Below are positions 31,860 through 34,961 of a stretch of DNA of 34,961 nt, piece after piece. Under the pieces are notes generated by a model that had not been told where the DNA came from, did not search any database, and was given only the letters and a program-made list of their open reading frames with translations. The stretch's first letter is position 1. Every line of letters starts with the position of its first letter. Position numbers and translations under genes: made by a program. This DNA is from SKKY01 sp964622305. Lineage in GTDB: Bacteria > Bacillota > Peptococcia > Peptococcales > SKKY01. The stretch is taken from NCBI GenBank assembly GCA_964622305.1, contig CAZUPR010000011.1, positions 1-34,961 on the forward strand. Reading direction: 5' to 3'.

Positions 31860-31898
31860 GGTAATCCCTCCTCTTTATTTTTATCTTAACCTATAAAG

Positions 31899-31926
31899 TT
31901 TATCATTTCTTAAGAGGCAAGGTCAA
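31899..31926 (-). promoter_or_regulatory. Possible promoter before the site-2 protease gene
   Basis: TTGACC (31926-31921) and GATAAA (31904-31899), 16-base spacer, minus strand. The TGA in the -35 is the HAD gene stop codon. It would start the protease-trpS-scpA-scpB-rluB-baiN unit. Confidence 0.4.
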
Positions 31927-32603
31927 GATTCTTCGATAATAGGCCAATTCTTTTCCAGGGCATACTTCCTCAGCCTCTCATCAGGATTAACGGCATGAGG
32001 GTTGCCAGTCATCTCGAGAACATCACTGTCAAAATAACTATCAGCATAGGCATAAGAGGCCTGCCAGTCAACCTGCATTTCTTGGGGAAATTTTTTTAAA
32101 ATAGTTTCTTTTTTTGTTTTGCCTGTTATAAAAAGCAAGTCTTTTTCCAGGTTAAAGCCCTTGTCCAGATACTCAAGTTCAGTTGCAAAAACGTAATCTA
32201 AATCTAATTTTTGAGCAACCAGCTCAACATAGGGTAAAAAACCACCTGACAAGAGAACAAGCTTATAGCCTTTTTCTTTTAATCCTTTTAATTCAAGGAC
32301 TAGCTTTTGATTAAAATATTTCTCAGCCTCAAGGACTGTCTCTTTAAAAAACTTTTCAATTTCTTCTTGCTTCATATTTTTATATATGGATAAAAAAGAT
32401 TTGGCAATATCCTTATGGAATTTTTCTTTGTCAAAGTTTTTCTTCTTGCTCAACTTATACTTTATAAGACACAGGTAAACCTTTACCAAAGTTTTATAAT
32501 AATCCTTTGCAGGCACGGATTTCTTTTTAGCAAGGCCCAGCAAAAAGGGAATAGTTTCTTTAGTAAAGAGAGTACCATCATAATCAACAATTGCTAGTTT
32601 CAA
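31923..32603 (-). CDS. HAD-superfamily hydrolase (HAD-IB, SerB-like)
   Basis: A phosphatase-like protein of 226 residues. Motif I is VDYDGTLF (nucleophile Asp7, acid/base Asp9), motif II is LLSGGF, and motif III/IV is YADSYFDSDVLEMTGNPHAVNPD. The helical cap lies between I and II. The HAD-IB subgroup includes phosphoserine phosphatase and relatives with NPDxxL near the end, so a small phosphomonoester substrate is likely but not identifiable. The start is TTG 32603 with GGAAGGGGG seven bases upstream. Confidence 0.88.
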   Translation of the reverse strand: MKLAIVDYDGTLFTKETIPFLLGLAKKKSVPAKDYYKTLVKVYLCLIKYKLSKKKNFDKEKFHKDIAKSFLSIYKNMKQEEIEKFFKETVLEAEKYFNQKLVLELKGLKEKGYKLVLLSGGFLPYVELVAQKLDLDYVFATELEYLDKGFNLEKDLLFITGKTKKETILKKFPQEMQVDWQASYAYADSYFDSDVLEMTGNPHAVNPDERLRKYALEKNWPIIEES

Positions 32604-32618
32604 AAAATAACCCCCTTC

Positions 32619-33923
32619 CTATTCTATAATCTCAAGAATGGTCTTTTTCTTTGCAAGCTTATCATCAGAAAAAGCAATGGCTTCCTGAATAAGTTTTTTT
32701 GCTTCAAATAGTTTTAAGTCATCACGGTAAAAGACCTCCGCAAGAATCTGACCTTTTTCAATCTTATCAGCAATTTTTGCATAAAACTTTATTCCAACAC
32801 CAGGATCAATCACGTCATCTTTTGTAGCCCTGCCTGCCCCCAAAATCATAGAGGCCAGTCCAAGGTCTTCAGTTTTTATTTCTTTTACATAACCTTCATT
32901 ATCTGCATAAATTACTTCTCTTTTTTCAGCTAAATTAAAGAGCTGATAGTCATCAATAACCTTTCCGTCTCCACCCTGAGCTAAAATCATTGCCCGGAAT
33001 TTTTCTAAAGCTTCTCCTGAAGAAATCTTTTCCCAGACGGCAAACTTGGCTTCTTCATAATTTCTATAAATCTTTGCCGTTAATAAGGAGTGAACTGACA
33101 AATCCACCGATAGTTCTAAAAAGTCTTCTGGTCCTTCTCCTCTTAAGGCATCTATTACTTCTATCACCTCAAGAGCATTGCCAATAGCATATCCCAGGGG
33201 CTGATCCATGTTAGTAATCAAGGCTTTCATCCTTTTATTGAAAGCTTTGCCTATCTCTACCATATCTTGGGCCAGAATCCTGGCACGGTCTATATCTTTC
33301 ATAAAAGCACCATTACCACATTTAACATCTAAAATGATATTATCTGCCCCTGCTGCAAGCTTTTTACTCATTATTGAACTTACTACAAGAGGGATTGACT
33401 CTACAGTACCAGTTACATCTCTCAGAGCATAGATTTTTTTATCAGCAGGAGTAAGATTCCCACTCTGGCCTATAATTGCAAGGCCAATTTCGTTAACTTG
33501 TCTGAAAAATTCTTCCCTGGAAAGTTCAACCTTGAATCCCGGGATAGATTCTAACTTATCTAAAGTTCCTCCAGTATGACCCAGGCCCCGGCCACTCATT
33601 TTTGGTAAAGCCAGTTCAAAACAAGCCAGAATTGGTGCTATAAAAAGAGAAGTTTTGTCACCCACACCGCCTGTACTGTGTTTATCAAGAGTTGTTTTTT
33701 TGATTTGTGAAAGGTCGATTTGCTCTCCTGACTCCATCATTATTCTGGTAAGATTCTGACTTTCTTCCTTATCCAGCCCCTTTAAAAAAACAGCCATCAA
33801 AAAAGCACTAAATTGATAATCAGGAATTTTATCATCAACATATCCCATAACAAGATTTTTTAATTCATCATAGGTCAACTTATGTCCGTCACGTTTTTTA
33901 ATAATAATTTCGAGAGCTCTCAT
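32619..33923 (-). CDS. pdp: Pyrimidine-nucleoside phosphorylase
   Basis: It splits thymidine and uridine to base and (deoxy)ribose-1-phosphate. 434 residues. The phosphate site is DKHSTGGVGDKTSL, and the family signature is MSGRGLGHTGGTLDKLESIPGF. LRDVTGTVESIPLVVSSIMSKKLAAG follows, then a C-terminal domain. The name deoA would apply if it is strictly thymidine-specific; length and motifs fit the Firmicute Pdp type. It is co-directional with xerD upstream (18-base gap) and HAD downstream. Confidence 0.95.
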   Translation of the reverse strand: MRALEIIIKKRDGHKLTYDELKNLVMGYVDDKIPDYQFSAFLMAVFLKGLDKEESQNLTRIMMESGEQIDLSQIKKTTLDKHSTGGVGDKTSLFIAPILACFELALPKMSGRGLGHTGGTLDKLESIPGFKVELSREEFFRQVNEIGLAIIGQSGNLTPADKKIYALRDVTGTVESIPLVVSSIMSKKLAAGADNIILDVKCGNGAFMKDIDRARILAQDMVEIGKAFNKRMKALITNMDQPLGYAIGNALEVIEVIDALRGEGPEDFLELSVDLSVHSLLTAKIYRNYEEAKFAVWEKISSGEALEKFRAMILAQGGDGKVIDDYQLFNLAEKREVIYADNEGYVKEIKTEDLGLASMILGAGRATKDDVIDPGVGIKFYAKIADKIEKGQILAEVFYRDDLKLFEAKKLIQEAIAFSDDKLAKKKTILEIIE

Positions 33924-33941
33924 TATAAAAACCTCTTTTCT

Positions 33942-34823
33942 CTAAGCCCTGGGATGGGCAGTTTTATATATTTTATATAAATGCTTTTTAGAAATGTGTG
34001 TGTAGATTTGTGTTGTAGATATATCAGTATGACCTAGCATTTCTTGAACTGACCGCAAGTCAGCACCATTTTCCAATAAATGCGTAGCAAAGGAGTGTCT
34101 AAAAGTATGAGGAGAAACTTTTTTTTCAAGGCCAACTTCTTTTGCATAGGCTTTAATAATTTTCCAGACACCCTGGCGGCTTATAGGCCCCCCTCTGCTG
34201 TTAAGGAATATCTTGCTGACCCTGTAATCCTTAAGGAGTTTTGGTCTGGAAATATCCAGATATTTTCCCAAAACCCCATGGGCCACACTTCCTATAGGGA
34301 CAATTCTTTCCTTATTACCCTTACCAATACATTGAATGTAGGAAAGGTCCAGATTGAGGTCGGCCATGTCTAAATTTATTAGCTCACTTATCCTAATACC
34401 ACTGGCATAAAGGGTCTCAAGCATGGCCTGGTCCCTGAGGCCAAGAATATCTGCCTTAGGGGCTTTAAGAATTTTTTCTATATCTTTAACAGATAAAACT
34501 TCGGGCAAGCGGAAGCCCATTTTTGGCCTTTCAACATCATTTATTGGATTTGAAGCTATAATCATTTCCTCTTCAAGAAAGGAAAAAAAACTTTTTAAAG
34601 ATGACAGAACCCTCGAGAGAGAACTTTCTTTATATTCCAGATTTTTCAGGCTAATCAGATATTTGTGTATAGTTAGAGAATCAATTTCCTGAAGGTCAAC
34701 ATTTTCTTTATCCATGTAAGCTGCCAAATTTTCCAGATCAGATAGATAACTGTTTATAGTGTTTCCAGAGAGTCCCTTTTCAAGAGTCAAATAATCTTTA
34801 TAGTAAGACATTCTTTCTTTCAT
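33942..34823 (-). CDS. xerD: Site-specific tyrosine recombinase, XerD type
   Basis: A recombinase of 293 residues. The N-terminal SAM-like DNA-binding domain (KDYLTLEKGLSGNTINSYLSDL) is followed by a catalytic domain with the full set: Arg144 (SGIRISEL), Lys169, His239 and Arg242 (SPHTFRHSFATHLL), His265 (MLGHTDISTTQIYTH) and nucleophile Tyr274. Size and motifs fit chromosomal XerD/XerC-type dimer resolution rather than a phage integrase. No attachment-site signs or other mobile genes are nearby. ATG 34823 follows AGGAGGGG. It is the first gene after the rRNA operon terminator. Confidence 0.94.
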   Translation of the reverse strand: MKERMSYYKDYLTLEKGLSGNTINSYLSDLENLAAYMDKENVDLQEIDSLTIHKYLISLKNLEYKESSLSRVLSSLKSFFSFLEEEMIIASNPINDVERPKMGFRLPEVLSVKDIEKILKAPKADILGLRDQAMLETLYASGIRISELINLDMADLNLDLSYIQCIGKGNKERIVPIGSVAHGVLGKYLDISRPKLLKDYRVSKIFLNSRGGPISRQGVWKIIKAYAKEVGLEKKVSPHTFRHSFATHLLENGADLRSVQEMLGHTDISTTQIYTHISKKHLYKIYKTAHPRA

Positions 34824-34859
34824 TTTTCCCCTCCTAAAAAACTTTATTATGTAACCATA

Positions 34860-34868
34860 ATTATAGCA
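34860..34868 (-). promoter_or_regulatory. Predicted extended -10 promoter of xerD
   Basis: TGCTATAAT on the minus strand is a consensus TATAAT with the TG extension, directly after the T9 tract of the rRNA operon terminator. TTGGGG 16 bases upstream, within the terminator stem-loop, may be a -35. Confidence 0.6.
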
Positions 34869-34896
34869 AAAAAAAATAGAACCCCAAACGGTTCTA
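34868..34896 (-). terminator. Rho-independent terminator of the rRNA operon
   Basis: Stem TAGAACC/GGTTCTA with a 6-base loop, followed on the minus strand by a run of nine T. It lies about 30 bases after the 5S rRNA 3' end. Confidence 0.9.
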
Positions 34897-34925
34897 CAGT
34901 AAAAACAATATTAACTTAGAAAGAA

Positions 34926-34961
34926 TACCGGCAGCGACCTGCTCTTCCGGGAAAACCCAGT
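34926..34961 (-). rRNA. rrf: 5S ribosomal RNA, 3' end (partial)
   Basis: On the minus strand the sequence has the 5S helix IV hairpin CTGGG-TTTT-CCCGG followed by AGAGCAGGTCGCTGCCGG, the conserved 3' end of bacterial 5S rRNA (compare GAGAGUAGGNCGCNGCC). The exact 3' end is estimated. The 5' part lies outside the window, and the terminator position fits the end of an rrn operon. Confidence 0.85.

Noticed and set aside
33942..34823. Recombinase as an integrase of a genomic island at the rrn/5S end
   Set aside because: Length and motifs fit XerD, the downstream genes are housekeeping, and no direct-repeat attachment site is visible.
1..34961. CRISPR arrays, prophage, toxin-antitoxin or defence genes
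   Set aside because: No regular repeat-spacer pattern and no such protein families were seen on either strand.

Overview
The window looks like chromosomal core DNA of a low-GC, Gram-positive-type anaerobe. Strong AGGAGG-type ribosome sites, tight ATGA-type overlaps, a ccpN-ppsR-ppdK cluster, a two-subunit glycine decarboxylase, an IspH-ribosomal-protein-S1 fusion and a HutP-like gene in front of cmk all suggest Clostridia or Halanaerobiales. This is inference from gene content; no database was searched. All 37 protein genes are on the minus strand, and the only plus-strand gene is a tRNA-Pro. The right edge holds the 3' end of a 5S rRNA read leftward, so the whole region is co-oriented with an rRNA operon just outside the window.

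Read in the direction of transcription (right to left): (1) After the 5S rRNA and its terminator come a XerD-type recombinase, pyrimidine-nucleoside phosphorylase and a HAD hydrolase. These are followed by a site-2 protease, trpS, scpA, scpB, an RluB-type pseudouridine synthase and a BaiN-type flavoprotein. (2) A clear promoter then starts hutP-like, cmk, plsC and ispH-S1, closed by a terminator. fni, a DUF512 radical SAM gene, der, plsY and gpsA follow. (3) A PilZ gene stands alone with its own promoter and terminator. (4) A PheB-like ACT protein, hom, thrB, lysC and a small zinc-ribbon gene form an aspartate-pathway operon. It converges on tRNA-Pro(GGG), with a strong two-way hairpin and a perfect 50-bp palindrome between them. 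(5) A YdbC/PC4-like gene has its own terminator. (6) An operon runs from an FMN reductase through a metallophosphoesterase (interrupted by a 100-N assembly gap) into gcvT, gcvH, gcvPA, gcvPB and lpd, a complete glycine cleavage system. (7) A secreted protein with a copper-amine-oxidase-N-like domain stands alone. (8) ccpN, ppsR and the N-terminal part of ppdK end the window; they join control of gluconeogenesis to PEP/pyruvate interconversion.

There is no obvious new defence or mobile system. The most interesting signals are small-scale. Three genes (ccpN, ppsR, the site-2 protease) have a strong Shine-Dalgarno sequence correctly spaced from an AUU, AUC or AUA codon rather than from AUG/GUG/UUG. 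A pair of 15-bp palindromic operators 22 bp apart overlaps the ccpN start. A perfect 50-bp palindrome abuts a stop codon. The gcv operon has no space for a glycine riboswitch. Promoters are repeatedly packed into upstream stop codons or terminators. No stretch longer than 300 bases lacks a gene; the longest is 12303-12456.
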